64,000 bases of DNA, taken from contig OY776125.1 of the NCBI GenBank assembly GCA_963675135.1, positions 21,874,565 through 21,938,564 of the forward strand. The letters are read 5' to 3'. The translations under genes were made by a program, and so were the position numbers. Shown here piece after piece: positions 48,401-59,435 of this stretch (within the stretch, counting starts at the first letter, position 1; each line of letters opens with the position of its first letter). This DNA comes from Galeopsis tetrahit (Eukaryota; Streptophyta; Magnoliopsida; Lamiales; Lamiaceae). The notes below the pieces were generated by a model. It was not told the origin of the DNA. It saw only the letters and a program-made list of their open reading frames with translations, and did no database searches.

Positions 48401-50217
48401 TAGAAATTTATTTCCTCTCCATGTTACACATTCTAGTGTGTAAATTGTCAAACTATCAGATTTAAATATTGTTAGAAAGCAACTTAAACATAATTAATTA
48501 TTCAGATTTTGGCGTCTGCATGAAGTTAGTTTGTCTGCAGACATATCAAAGAATACATCTCTGAGGACTCAGTATTTCAGAAATAAACATTTTATTGTTT
48601 ACCTGTCCAATATGACCCATTTTGCTTCATTACTCTTTGCTTCATCTGCCACAGAGCCCATACATATAGCTGATACAATCTTGATCTGCACTCTGACCTA
48701 CAACCAACAACCAACTTCCAGATTAAAAATGCAATATATCATTTTAAGTTTTTAAAGAATCAGAATAAGGAAATAACAGTTTTTTTGCTCTCTTTTGGCA
48801 TCAACTAACACTATAATAGTGGAAGATCACTATCATCCGAGAGTTGACTGGAATACGTGCATATGAGCTCCAGTGCCACTTTTGGAACTTTACCATGTTT
48901 TTAGCAATTTTATACTTATATATTGTTTTTAGACATCTTTACCAAATATATCCTTAAAGGGACTATGTGACACGACCCACTATCACTGACACGAGGTACT
49001 AAGGGTGTTTTTGGTAAAAGTGGCTAAAAATAATATACGAATTACAAATTGCTAAAAGCATGGCATAAGTTCCAAAAGTGGCTAAAAAAAAAAAAAACTG
49101 GCCCAAAATATTATGTTTCATTGTAGTATCGTACCAAGTGACACTTGGTTTTTCTTACAAAAGCAGAGAAAATGCATTATACTCCAAGCTTGTATCATCA
49201 ACACCGTTAACTTTCATGCCTTATTAGCCTTCAAAAATAAGCTGCTACTTATCCTTGACTATTTAAGTTCTATTACAAATGTAGCAGAAAGGCAATCAAC
49301 CATGCACCATGAATATCATCATTTGTGAATTATGAGAAACTCAGTACCCTTGAAAAAGGGACTTATCAATTATTCAGATACTCAATAATGCATTATCAAG
49401 CATATGCTTTTCCTAGAGAACCCTCAAATAGTTCACACCCCATAATGCTCTAAAAACAACTCATAACTTTTTGGAAAAAAATAGACATGCATATAATTGA
49501 ATATTGACTAATTTACTTTTATAAGCATAAAATCAGTGTTCCTAATGTACAACCATACCAATTGAAGAACGTACGACCACAATTCTGGCCAAACACATTG
49601 GGTGTAAGTAGCGTCGTTCATAAATTTATCACTATATGACCAAATTCAACATATTTATAAGCTTAAAATTCTTCAAAAAATATCTTCTCGTGACTTAGTT
49701 ACATAAAGAAGGGACAGAAGAAATTCAATTATATCACCAAACACATCATAATAATTAATTAATGCAAGTCACGAGAGAATTATGATTAATTACCTCGATT
49801 CGATCCTGATGAACTTGAAGAACCATCTTAGAACAAGATTCAGAGATCTGACAAAGTCGATCGGGAAGTTTAGCCTGTTCACCACGTCGATAGTTCCCTT
49901 TCAACAGAGGAAATCCCCAAAATCTCCTACCGCCTGTTTTTAAAAGCACAGCTAATTCTTCAACAATTGTTCATGGAATCAAAATTAATTTCACTTCTAA
50001 TTAGTCAAATTCGAAACGGAATTCGGGCGAGCATACCAATTTTGTCGTCGGAGAAGATGGCAATGAGAGTGATGCAGTCGCCGGGGCGGGCCGCGTGGGT
50101 GAGAGCCCAAGCCAAGGCGGCCTTACACATGACCTTGTCTGCTTTAACAGCCACGACCAAAGTCGCCGCCGCGTCGCCGCCGTGCGGAGTGGTTGTTCCT
50201 GCTTTTGGCGGGAACAT
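45482..50217 (-). CDS. USP-domain / protein-kinase-domain protein, probable pseudokinase
   Basis: Eight exons join in frame: 50217-50037, 49933-49794, 48697-48603, 48164-47284, 46946-46786, 46269-46193, 45992-45698 and 45571-45482, giving 639 residues. Residues ~15-160 form a UspA-like domain (LVVAVKADK, WALTHAARPGDCITL). A Ser-rich linker follows, then a kinase domain from about 334. The family is the plant group often named 'inactive protein kinase SELMODRAFT_444075-like', related to At5g56790. There is no signal peptide or membrane helix, so it is cytoplasmic. The P-loop is LAEGRFGLVH. Lys374 (AVKQ) and Glu390 are present, and DFG is kept (Asp489). The catalytic loop reads HRNLRPSK instead of HRDLRPNN, so the catalytic Asp (471) and the metal-binding Asn (476) are lost. 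A catalytically dead scaffold is likely. The start ATG is at 50217. Introns hold a Tourist MITE, a MULE-type MITE and an inverted repeat. Confidence 0.9.
46410..46693. mobile_element. Tourist-type MITE in kinase-like gene intron 5
   Basis: The termini GGGTATGTTTGTTTCGGGCT and GCCCAAAATAAGCATACCC are inverted repeats flanked by TAA. Length is 284 bp. Confidence 0.8.
47010..47252. mobile_element. MULE-type MITE in kinase-like gene intron 4
   Basis: The termini GGGTTAATTACATAAAAAA and the inverted GGGTTAGTTGCATAGAAAA match the family of 499-1027. The flanks AAAATATAAA and AATAATAAAA are a possible imperfect 9-10 bp duplication. Confidence 0.6.
48872..49086. mobile_element. Long inverted-repeat MITE in kinase-like gene intron 2
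   Basis: The arm beginning GCCACTTTTGGAACTTTACC pairs with an inverted arm ending GGCATAAGTTCCAAAAGTGGC. Similarity extends over about 80 bp per arm around a short centre containing GACACGACCCACTATCACTG. The target-site duplication is unclear, so the superfamily is not assigned. Confidence 0.6.
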
Positions 50218-50987
50218 CAAGTGAAGTCAGCTTGTCGGACAGTTTAGAGATACAGATAGTAAAAGTAAAATCAATCGTTTGAGTAACACTACTTTATACT
50301 ACTAGTACTCTCAATTAAAAAATAAAATAAAAATACTACGGTACTTTATAGTAGCAACATTTTATTTATTTTATGGTGTATTAATTGTACTAGATCGAAT
50401 TTAGATTAGTCATTTAAAATTTAGGATCTAAAGCAGATGGTAAAATGTTTTTTTGTTTTTCTTCTGAGGTTTTCAACAAACTTATTACTTGGAATAAGAA
50501 AAATTGTATAAGCACACCCCAAATTTTAGAGTACAGTCAATTTGATCGAACGAACCAAATGCTTATTGTACGATCACTTTCGTTTAAACAGAATATTTAG
50601 CGTACGATTGAAATAGACTTACCATCTCTAATTGAAATTTAAAAGGAGTATTATTGCTATTTAATGCACATCTATCTATTTTTATGTTAAATGTTTAATT
50701 TACATTTGTTCCATAATTTATCTAGTTTTAGTCTTATTTTATGTTTTTCAATGATTGAATTAACTCATCTTATGCAGTTTTTCAATTATATGTAAGAAAC
50801 TTTACATATTAATGAGTTCTAACTTCTAAAGCAAAATATCTATGAGACTATGACATAAAAATAAAGATATGGTTGCAAATAAATTAATGATATTTTATCA
50901 TTTAATAATAACCTTTTTTTTAATTTGTTATACTTATACACCTTCTTCTTCTTTTTTATTTTTTTTGCAATTCAATAATCTAATGGT

Positions 50988-51111
50988 TTTTTTTTTTATG
51001 GAAGTTAAATACTCATCCCTTTTTTTCCCTCCCCATGACTCGAATCCCTCGAACCCAGGACCTAAGGCCTAGGTAGTGGTGCTCTAACCACTTGAGCTAT
51101 CCCACTTTGTC
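50988..51111 (-). mobile_element. tRNA-derived SINE, copy C
   Basis: On the minus strand it begins GACAAAGTGGGATAGCTCAA and contains the same A- and B-box regions as copies A and B, with a small duplicated piece (TCGAA) near the B-box and an A-rich tail. It is flanked by the perfect 18 bp duplication ATTCAATAATCTAATGGT at 50970-50987 and 51112-51129. Confidence 0.9.
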
Positions 51112-51827
51112 ATTCAATAATCTAATGGTGATGTGATAAAATGTGCTTTTGAAAAAAAATAAGAAGTTGGGATTAAAATGTAGAAATGTCAAGAAGTTAT
51201 TAATATATTTGCGATTTCTTAATTGTCACGCACTCGGAAAATAATCTTATTGCAAAAATAAAAAAACATGGTGTTGCAAAAATAAAACAAATAAGTGGAG
51301 TTTTTGAATTTGAATTAAAGTATCGATGTCTTAAAAATGGAACTTTAATTTAGTTTGAAAAACTAAAGTTGAGGCTTTTGTATAATACTTTAAGTTAAAT
51401 ATCTCATTTGGGTGGCCGCGCACGCAAATTGAAGTTGTAATAATATTGTTGAGATCCAAATAAATTTAGGAAAGAAAAAGATGCATCTTTCTTTGGATGG
51501 GAGCTCTACTTGGTACTTTATTTAGTGGATCTATTTTAAAATCAAATTGTAGTCCTCTTCACTAGGACTTTATTATTATTATTATTATAATTAAAGAATT
51601 TAATAGAACGTAGCAGACTCAACCCACAATATGAATATTGACAGGTTAATAATTAAATGTGGTTGAAAGATCTATTTATTTTCCTATTTTTGTATAAAAT
51701 AACTCAACTACATTCCGGCCATGATTGATGGAGATAAATGTGATGGGCAATGTGATTTATGCATGTGTGTTTGATAGTAGTACAAAATAACAAAAGATAT
51801 AATTTTAGAGTTGAAGTGTTTACAAAA

Positions 51828-53283
51828 TTGGGTTGTAAATGAAGCGAATAATTTTGGTCGATTCGGTATTCGTATTCGAATTTTAATATTCGTATTCAAA
51901 ATTTTATGATTCGAATTCGAATTCAAATATATTTTTTGTTTCGATTAATAAACGAATACGAATACAAAATTATGATATTCGATTCGATTAAATATATATA
52001 TAATTATATATAATACATTTTAAAATTATATACTCCAATACATTAAAAATATATTTATTTATTTCACAATAAATTACTAATAACTGGAGTAATTATTAAT
52101 TCAGTTTTCTACTTAGTTTTTAATTCTGCCAAATTCAATTCAGTTTTCTACTCGTTTTTAATTTATTACTCGCTTTCAATTCCGCCTCTTCCAGCCTCCC
52201 GCTCATTTTTCCCGAAGCTCTCACCGTTTTCAGGTCGTCGCGGCAGCGTGGACTAACTCAGGTCGCCGCGTTGGCAGCGAAGCCTACTCACGTTGTCACC
52301 TCATCTCCGCCTCTCTTCGCAAGTTTCAACTCGAGTCACGATCCAGTTTAGTAAGTAAGAGATTTTTTACACTAATTAATTTTTAGATTATTTGTTTTTC
52401 TAAGTTTTTTTCTTAATTTCTTAGCATTTGGGTTGAACTCTGCTTTTTTGCAGTCCTCTAATATGAGCTTTTTCTATATATAGATCTGGTTTTTGTTTAA
52501 TAATCAGATTTTCAAGTTGGGTTGCAAGTTGCAGAAGATGTTGGGTTAGTATATTTTTAGTATTATTGTAATGAGGCATTGACATTGCATTTTTAGTAAG
52601 GGTGTGTTTTGAAACTCTACAAACTGCTTCTAAAATCACTTATTTTTAAAGTTGTCTCTCACAACTTTTCAAAAAAAAGTGATTCTGGAAGCAGTTTGTA
52701 GAGTTTCAAAACACACCCTAAGTATACTAGCTGTAGCAGAGCAGTCTTGGACTGGTATTCACTCGAGTATTGATTTTGATTTTACTGTAAACAACTCATA
52801 AATTTTCTCATGGTTGATGCAGATGTTCATTTGTAAGTTTTGTGGAAGATTGGATGCTTGTTATTGGTGATTTGGGGCTCATTTGAAGATTGTTATGAAA
52901 TTTTGTATTTTATTATTTATGTCACTGCTAATGTAAACTTTTGAATTTGTGGCTTGTAATGAGAGTTGAAACAACAAAATCATCAATTTAGCTTTTGTTT
53001 ATTTAGTGTTTTATTAGATAAATATGTTGGTTATTTTACAAATTTTCTACACAAAATTTCGAATCGAATAGTATCGAATACAAATCAATTTTGAATCGAA
53101 TACTCGAATAATATTGTTTAAAAAAATCGAATCGAATAATATCAAATAACTATTCGAATCGAATACCAAATCAAATTTATTATTCGAAAAATAAACGAAT
53201 ACGAATACGAATATTCGAATACTTTCACGAATACGAATCGAATAGTGTGGTATTCGCTTCGATTCGATTCGTTTACAACCCTA
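51828..53283. mobile_element. Non-autonomous hAT element (1456 bp)
   Basis: The ends TTGGGTTGTAAATGAA and TTCGTTTACAACCCTA are imperfect inverted repeats. The 8 bp flanks TTACAAAA (51820-51827) and GTACAAAA (53284-53291) match at 7 of 8. Subterminal zones on both sides are packed with ATTCGAAT/ATTCGTATTCG motifs, probable transposase-binding repeats. The interior has a GC-richer leader-like stretch at about 52180-52340 (TCGCCGCG repeats) and a nested Tourist MITE. No transposase is seen. Confidence 0.75.
52600..52718. mobile_element. Foldback Tourist-type MITE nested in the hAT element
   Basis: GGGTGTGTTTTGAAACTCTA and its inverted copy form nearly 50 bp arms around a short loop, flanked by TAA. 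Length is 119 bp. Transcripts would fold into a long hairpin. Confidence 0.85.
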
Positions 53284-53519
53284 GTACAAAAAATAACAAA
53301 AGGACATAATTTTAGAGTTGAACTCATGTGCTATTTGCATATGCAATATTTATTATTTTGCGAAGGATAGAAAATATGAGCAACGTCTCTCACAAATTTA
53401 TCAAAACATACATAGAAAATATAGAAATATCTTTGAATATAATGACAACCTAAAAGAAGATTAATTTCAATCACAACGCATTAGAAAATGCCCTCGAGAG
53501 AAAGGGAAACGACTATATA

Positions 53520-54697
53520 TCTTACCTATATACTAATTTTGAATGACATGAATTTTTCAAATTTCTAAGTTTTAAAATCTCTTTAATTCTATTAGTTTGA
53601 ATTTTAGATTTGAACATTGGAGCGGGGAGAGTTTCTCTCTCTAGAGATTTCTTCCCCCTGCTCCACGGCTCACTGCTTTCATTCAGTTCATCTCCACTTT
53701 TATACAAATCTAATAGAGTTTTTGCTGGTGTTTTCCATTCTGTCGTCGCCGTCTCTGTCACCATCATCGTCGTTCTGCCGTCATCGTCTTCCTTTCTCCG
53801 ATCATCTTTTTAGCACGCTTTTATAGGAACAAATAAGCAGATCTACAGATCTAGATCTGTAGCTTCTGTCCAGTAAGTTTTTTTGCCGTCGTCGCCGCCG
53901 TCACTCCGATCTTCTCAGTTTATTCCCTTCGTTTATGTAGTTGTTCTTAGTTGTTGTTAGGGATCACCGTAGAAATGTCCCTTACGGAGCCACGGTGACC
54001 GTTCGGGTATTTCTTCGTTGATCCCATTTACTATTTTTTTAGGTAGTGTTATTGTTCTTGTTTAGTTTTTTTAGTTGCTGCTTGTTTCTCCATTCCGCCA
54101 TGTGCGGTCTTTCTCCGTTTTTTGGATCTTTTTTGAGGCTGTGGGACTCTTTTGTGGTGATTGGGCTCTTTGAGATAGACTCGAGAGCCATTGGTTCTGG
54201 TTTCTTGGAATGTGGTACTTGGTGAAACTTTGCCTAATTTTTTTATTTCATTTTCTTGACAAGAGAACACCTTAGTGTGAGGTTGTCTCTGTTAAAAGTT
54301 GGAGACCTGCTCATTATGTAGGGCAAAAAGAGCACTCGTTTTTCCTCTTCTCGCGATTAAAGTGGACAGCGATACCGTTTGGTTTGAATATCAAGATCTT
54401 AAGCTCGTGAATTGTATTTTGATTTTGCTATGATCTTGTAAACCCCTCTAAAAAAAATATATTAGTTTGAGTTTTAAATTCTATTTTTTTAATGTCTTTC
54501 TTCTCTCTCTTCTCCACCATTTACATTTTTAAAAATTTTGAAAATCTAATTCAATATCAATTTAATTTTTTTAATTTTTTTTTTTATATTTCTTCTATAA
54601 AAGTAAATAAAATTATACATATACATTTAAAAAATTTATACTAAATTTTGTTAAATAATTTTTTTACAATTCCGCGTGGGGTGTTGTGTTGCACTAG
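53520..54697 (+). mobile_element. Probable Helitron carrying a retroposon insertion
   Basis: The element starts TCTTACCTATATACTAATTT after A, and ends in a GC-rich stretch CCGCGTGGGGTGTTGTG followed by TTGCACTAG before T. Both fit the Helitron rules (TC start, CTAG end, insertion between A and T). The retroposon at 53611-54460 accounts for most of its length; without it the element is about 310 bp. The 3' hairpin is weak. Confidence 0.45.
53611..54460 (+). mobile_element. Non-autonomous retroposon, ~850 bp with poly(A)
   Basis: It is flanked by a 20 bp duplication with two differences, ATTAGTTTGARTTTTARATT, at 53591-53610 and 54461-54480, and ends in an A-run. The 5' part is GC-rich with repeated CGTCGTCGCCGCCGTC-like motifs and a 20 bp palindrome (CTACAGATCTAGATCTGTAG) near 53838-53857. 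It lacks any long reading frame and Pol III boxes. Its 3' part matches 32990-33203. It could be an internally deleted LINE or a processed transcript family. Confidence 0.65.
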
Positions 54698-54770
54698 TTG
54701 AATAATAAATACAAAATCTAGTAAAAATTATGGAGTAGTATGCTAGATAATTGTAACATTGGAATATCTT

Positions 54771-55122
54771 CACTACAAATAATTGTCAAAATTGCTAGGG
54801 AAAATTGCGAGGGTATATAATCCCTCGTTAAATGGCGAGGGATTTTACGAGGAGAGTAGATAGAGAGGGAAATATCGAGGGTTCAAAAAACTCTCGCAAA
54901 ATAGCGAGGGAATTACAAATCCCTCGCCATTTAACAAGGGACATTGTTTTAAAAATGATAAAGGGCGAGGGATTTAATGCTCGCGGCCAGGCTAGGGATA
55001 AATTAAAATGCTCGGCAAAAAATAGCTAGAAAATTCTGGCAAGGGAAATCCCTTGTTATTCATGTTAAAGAGGATTTTTCCCTCGTCAAATCCCTCTCTA
55101 TTTGGATACTTTTTTTGTAGTG
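54771..55122. mobile_element. Non-autonomous CACTA element (352 bp)
   Basis: The ends are CACTACAAA and TTTGTAGTG, flanked by the 3 bp duplication CTT (54768-54770 and 55123-55125). The interior is full of GCGAGGGA and its complement TCCCTCGC, the subterminal transposase-binding repeats typical of CACTA elements. Any reading frame here is accidental. Confidence 0.88.
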
Positions 55123-55125
55123 CTT

Positions 55126-55974
55126 GTTCTACTATAAAATTAATTTTTAAAATTTTAATCGTATTACATTTGTAATATGACAAATATATTTTTCAAAATC
55201 TTGAATTAAAAAAAAAAAAAAAGAGAATTATGCGCACCATTTAAAAATGTGTTGATGAATGAGGCATTTGAATAAATTTATTGTCAACTTTCATGAAAAA
55301 GAGGCATTTGAATAAATTTAAAACTTAACTGTCAACTTTTTCAAGAATGTATGATTGTATGAATAAGTAATTAAATGTATTGTTCCATTTCCATATAGAC
55401 AACAAAAAAATAAATGCTGAAACTGTAAGACAACTTTCATCATTTACATAGAGACAAGATAGATATGTTTTGTTCTATCTGTTTGTCCTCTTATTCCTCT
55501 GCTGTAAGTTTGGGTTCGGCCAATTCATGTGTATACATCTTCTCTTCAGGACATGAGTCTCAAACTTCTTTAACTTTAAGTGCATTAGCACATGGATGGA
55601 GTCGTAAGATTCATTAGTTGCATCTGTATTTGACCGTATAAAAGGAGAAAACAAGTATTTACATTTAATAATTTTTACTTTTTTTTTTAAATGTCCAAAT
55701 AAATAAAATTAAATTCATAATTATTTTCACCTTTTTTTTTAAATGTCCAAATAAATAAAATTAAATTCATAATTTCTTAAATTGCTTAATAAGACGTAAT
55801 TTAAATAATTTATGAAATTATAAGACGTAAATTAATTTTTTTTCTTTTTTTGAAACGTTTTTAAAAATAGGTGAAAGTTGCATAAATAATTTTTTTTTCG
55901 TATAAAACATACTACCAAATTGAAATTAAATGCAAGGAATCTGGACTACGAACCAATAATTTCTTCTAAAACAA

Positions 55975-56015
<41 letters not shown>

Positions 56016-56685
56016 CACAAATAATTTTAGACATCATAAAAAATGAGTTCTATCTAAATATATACATTTTCAATAATAACTCTTTTTTTTTTACAAGATA
56101 ACTCATTTATTTACAATCAAACATAATTTATTATTCATTAAATTACCTTCATTCACAGTTTTTTTATCTTCATCTTCCTTCCATCCACCACATCACTAAT
56201 CAAAGTCATCTTAGAGAACTTTATTTTTTATTTTTTACTAGTCATATTGGGGGCAAGACTAGAAAGTTGATTATGAAGATTGTTTGACAGTGTGCTTGTT
56301 CGAGCTTATAAAAGACTAGAAACAATGTTAATGTATTAGGCGAAAAATGCAGATTGTGGTGGAGAATATTGAGTTCATATCATGAAAATGAATTCGTTCA
56401 ATTTTTCCTTTGTCATTCACTTATTATTTTTTAGTACAGATGTCCTAAAAACAACAGTTATGATGTATATTATTTATATGTCCACAAAAATATTAAGTTA
56501 GTTGAGTAGTGTAATTAGTTCTTGAACTCGAGGTCATTACACACGACATATTCAAAGTGATGGACTTTGACCATGACCAACGCTTGCACTCTTAACGGAA
56601 TAGATATATAACATGTGTTGGACACGTCACAAATTACGAGTGTGTAGTAGTTGAGCTAATAAATGATCCATTCCTCAAATATGTT
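55126..56685. other. Intergenic AT-rich region
   Basis: No gene is supported. It contains a direct repeat (CTTTTTTTTTTAAATGTCCA at about 55678 and 55732) and an AT microsatellite at 55979-56013. Confidence 0.6.
55979..56013. repeat. AT microsatellite
   Basis: About 17 TA units. Confidence 0.95.
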
Positions 56686-56689
56686 TGAA

Positions 56690-58145
56690 GAATACACTCG
56701 TTTTCTCATAATTAATTGAATCGTTAGTGATAGATGATAGAACGAAGGAGAAGATGAATACGATAAAGAACGTAAGAACTGAAGTATGAACGGTGTTTGA
56801 ACGATACAATTCCCTCGAGAGGGCCACATAAAGATTACTCTTCTGCCACAAGCCAATAGGTAGGCTGCAAGATTACAATTCTAGTCTTGATAACCAACTA
56901 GTAACTACCCTCCCTTATATTTATAGAGAGGTTACATTGGATATTGGATACCTATTTCCTAGTTTACCCTTTGATCCCTTTTGCTCTCCTTTTATATACT
57001 TTCAATGTAGGCGGTCATCTATCAATTGCCTCCCCGTGCGAAGCAACCTTGTCCTCAAGGTTGTATTCTGGAAACTGTCCTCGAAAGTCACTCACGTCTA
57101 TCCAAGTGTTTAGTACGTCATCCTGATTTTTTCATTTAACCAATAACTGTTCGATTGGGCCGTCGGCTGTGTTCACCTTGCGTCTGCCCAAAATCTACTT
57201 CGGAAGGTACACTTAAGTGTCGACACTGAATTCGTCTGGTAAGGTTGATGTTGTCGCGGTGTCTCCAATAACTGGTTTGAGAAGCGATACATGAAAAACT
57301 GGGTGTATGCGACAATCATCGGGTAGTAAGAGCCGATATGCCACTTCACCAATACACTCGATTATTTCAAATGGCCCAAAGAACTTGGGAGCGAGTTTAA
57401 CACTTGTGCGTTCAAAGAGGGTTTTCTGCCGGTACAGACGTAACTTCAAAAAAAACTTTATCTCTAGGTTTGTACTCGACGTGGCGACGATGTTTATTGG
57501 CCTCCCTTATCATTCGCTGCTGTGCCCGCTGAAGATGCCAGCGAAGTGCCTGTAATGCCTCGTCCCGCTGCTGGAGGGAGTCAGCCAATGTCTTCGTACG
57601 AATCTCGCCGATCATGCATGGGTGGAGCGTTGGGGGCGGCCAGCCGTACACTGTCTCGAACGGCGTTGTGCCTGTGCGGAACCCTGTATTATAGCAAAAT
57701 TCCGCCCAGGCCAGCCATTTACTCCATTTTTCAGTCAATCGGACGCAAAACACCGTAGGTAGGTCTCCACACAATTCAGCACCTCCGTTTGACCGTCAGT
57801 TTCCGCGTGGAAGGCCGAACTCATACGCAAGGTGGTACCTGTGGATTTAAACAGTTCTTTCCAAAAATAGCTAATAAAGATAGGGTCACAGTCACTTACA
57901 ATCGATGAGGGAATCCCATGAAGCCGCACAATTTCCTTAGCAAAGACCTCGGCCACGGATTTTGCGGTGAACGAATGAGAGAGAGCGATGAAGTGACCAT
58001 ATTTGGAGTATCTGTCGACCACTACCAAAATACAGTCGACTTTATAAGACCGAGGTAGGCCCGTAATGAAATCCATTCCGATATCTTCCCAAACTCGGGT
58101 TGGGATGGGCAGTGGATCATTATTTATTAAGATGTTGAAATTCAT
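56690..58145 (-). mobile_element. 3' part of a Ty3/gypsy chromovirus: integrase, chromodomain-like end and LTR
   Basis: On the minus strand the integrase core is recognisable from 58145: WEDIGMDFITGLP and IVSDCDPIF carry the two catalytic Asp, and the catalytic Glu lies at TDGQTEVLN. The C-terminal segment (KLAPKFFGPFEI, HPVFHVSLLKP) follows, then a chromodomain-like stretch with TWIDVSDFRGQFPEYNLEDK near 57060-57120. Damage seen: TGA after CFASD, a one-base deletion just after it, another frameshift near 57440, and TGA in place of the Trp in LLVK-W-K. Beyond about 57020 lies probable 3' LTR with a TATA-like CTCTATAAATATAAG. Protease, reverse transcriptase and the 5' LTR are missing, so this is a truncated, dead copy. 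Confidence 0.85.
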
Positions 58146-58277
58146 GATTTTCTCGTTTGGATTTCCATCATCCTACATAATTTTAAATCAAACATCTTCT
58201 TAGAGTTTAAAGGTGTTTTGTCACACAATATTATGCTCATACTATTTCTCTCGATTCTCTAGAATTGAATTCTCTTA

Positions 58278-58731
58278 GGGGCTGTTTGGTTAGGGATTGT
58301 GGTGGATGGGATGGGGATGGGGATTTGAAAAATGTGGATGAGGGTAATCCATGAATAGTAATTGAATAAAAATTGTGTTTGGATAGAGATTGAAAAATAG
58401 GTGTGGATGAAGAACTTTATGTCAAATCAATAGTGATGTTGTATTATTTTATTATTGTTAGTTAGTAGAGTAATTAGTGTAAGGAAGAAAAGTAGGAGAG
58501 AGAATAAATGTGTGGAAGAAAAGTAGGAAAGAGAATAAATGTATGGAAGAAAAAGTATGAGAGAGAATGAGTAATTAATATAAAAATATGATGATGTAAT
58601 GATATAAAAATAGGTATATAGGTGTATTATAGGGGTGAATGAGTTTTTGAATGGGTATTTGGATGGAGAGGGATGGGATGGGGGATGGCCCATCCAAATC
58701 CGGATGGGCCAATCCCTAAACAAACACACCC
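58278..58731. mobile_element. Tourist-type MITE (PIF/Harbinger), 454 bp
   Basis: The termini GGGGCTGTTTGGTTAGGGAT and ATCCCTAAACAAACACACCC are inverted and flanked by the 3 bp duplication TTA. The interior has repeated GGAAGAAAAGTAGGAGAGAG-like stretches. Confidence 0.85.
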
Positions 58732-59248
58732 TTAGCGTAGCTCTTCTAGAGAAGTCTAAATTAGCAACTATATTGCAAGTTTGTCGATAAGATTACGTGG
58801 ATATCATAGATGAGGAAATCAGTTACAAAGCATTGCAAGATTTTTCTAACATTTTATTTATTCTCATATTTTATTTTATACAATCAAATCAAATTTGTTG
58901 TTGATGAAAATTTAACTTTCGCTGCGAACATAAGGTTCGTATTTCAAAAATCCAACATTCATTTTATAAGTGGGTTGCTAACTCGTTATTTTGTACTATA
59001 TTTTATAAACTGAAGTAAGATATATGTTTTGTAAGGAATTCGAGTACCCCTTTGTACTCACTTTCATTAATATATTTTTCGACTTTTAAAAATAATTAAT
59101 GCAATAGATGTACGTTAAAATGAAATGAAATATCATATGAATTAAATTTTAAAATAATATGCAACTTTTAACGAGGGTTGCGAAATTTAAAATAAAATAA
59201 AATAACTTGATTGTGCCATACTATTTCTAGTTAAAGGGCCAAAATAAA

Positions 59249-59299
59249 TGGGCTGCATAAAACATTGGGCTGTAGTTGTAAAAAGCCCAGCCCAGCCCA
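59249..59299 (+). promoter_or_regulatory. Site II box cluster of the TMEM147 promoter
   Basis: TGGGCT occurs at 59249-59254 and 59266-59271, and its complement AGCCCA at 59284-59289, 59289-59294 and 59294-59299. Such clusters bind TCP factors in plant housekeeping promoters. They end about 140 bp before the start codon. No TATA box is evident, which fits a broadly expressed gene. Confidence 0.7.
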
Positions 59300-59435
59300 A
59301 CCAAACCAAACATCATTCAGATTTTCAGATCAAATCGATCTGTGCTCTCCTGCCAGTTGCAACGACTCCATTGCCGATTGATACCAAGGACTCTGTTCTT
59401 TGGATCTTTCTCAGTTGTAGAGTTGCAAACGAAAA

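Larger units (their letters stand above)
50230..53519. other. Intergenic region upstream of the kinase-like gene
   Basis: No protein gene is supported. It contains SINE copy C and a hAT element with a nested MITE, listed separately. Confidence 0.6.

Noticed and set aside
54832..55029. 65-codon open frame
   Set aside because: It is entirely within the CACTA miniature and is made of its subterminal repeats.
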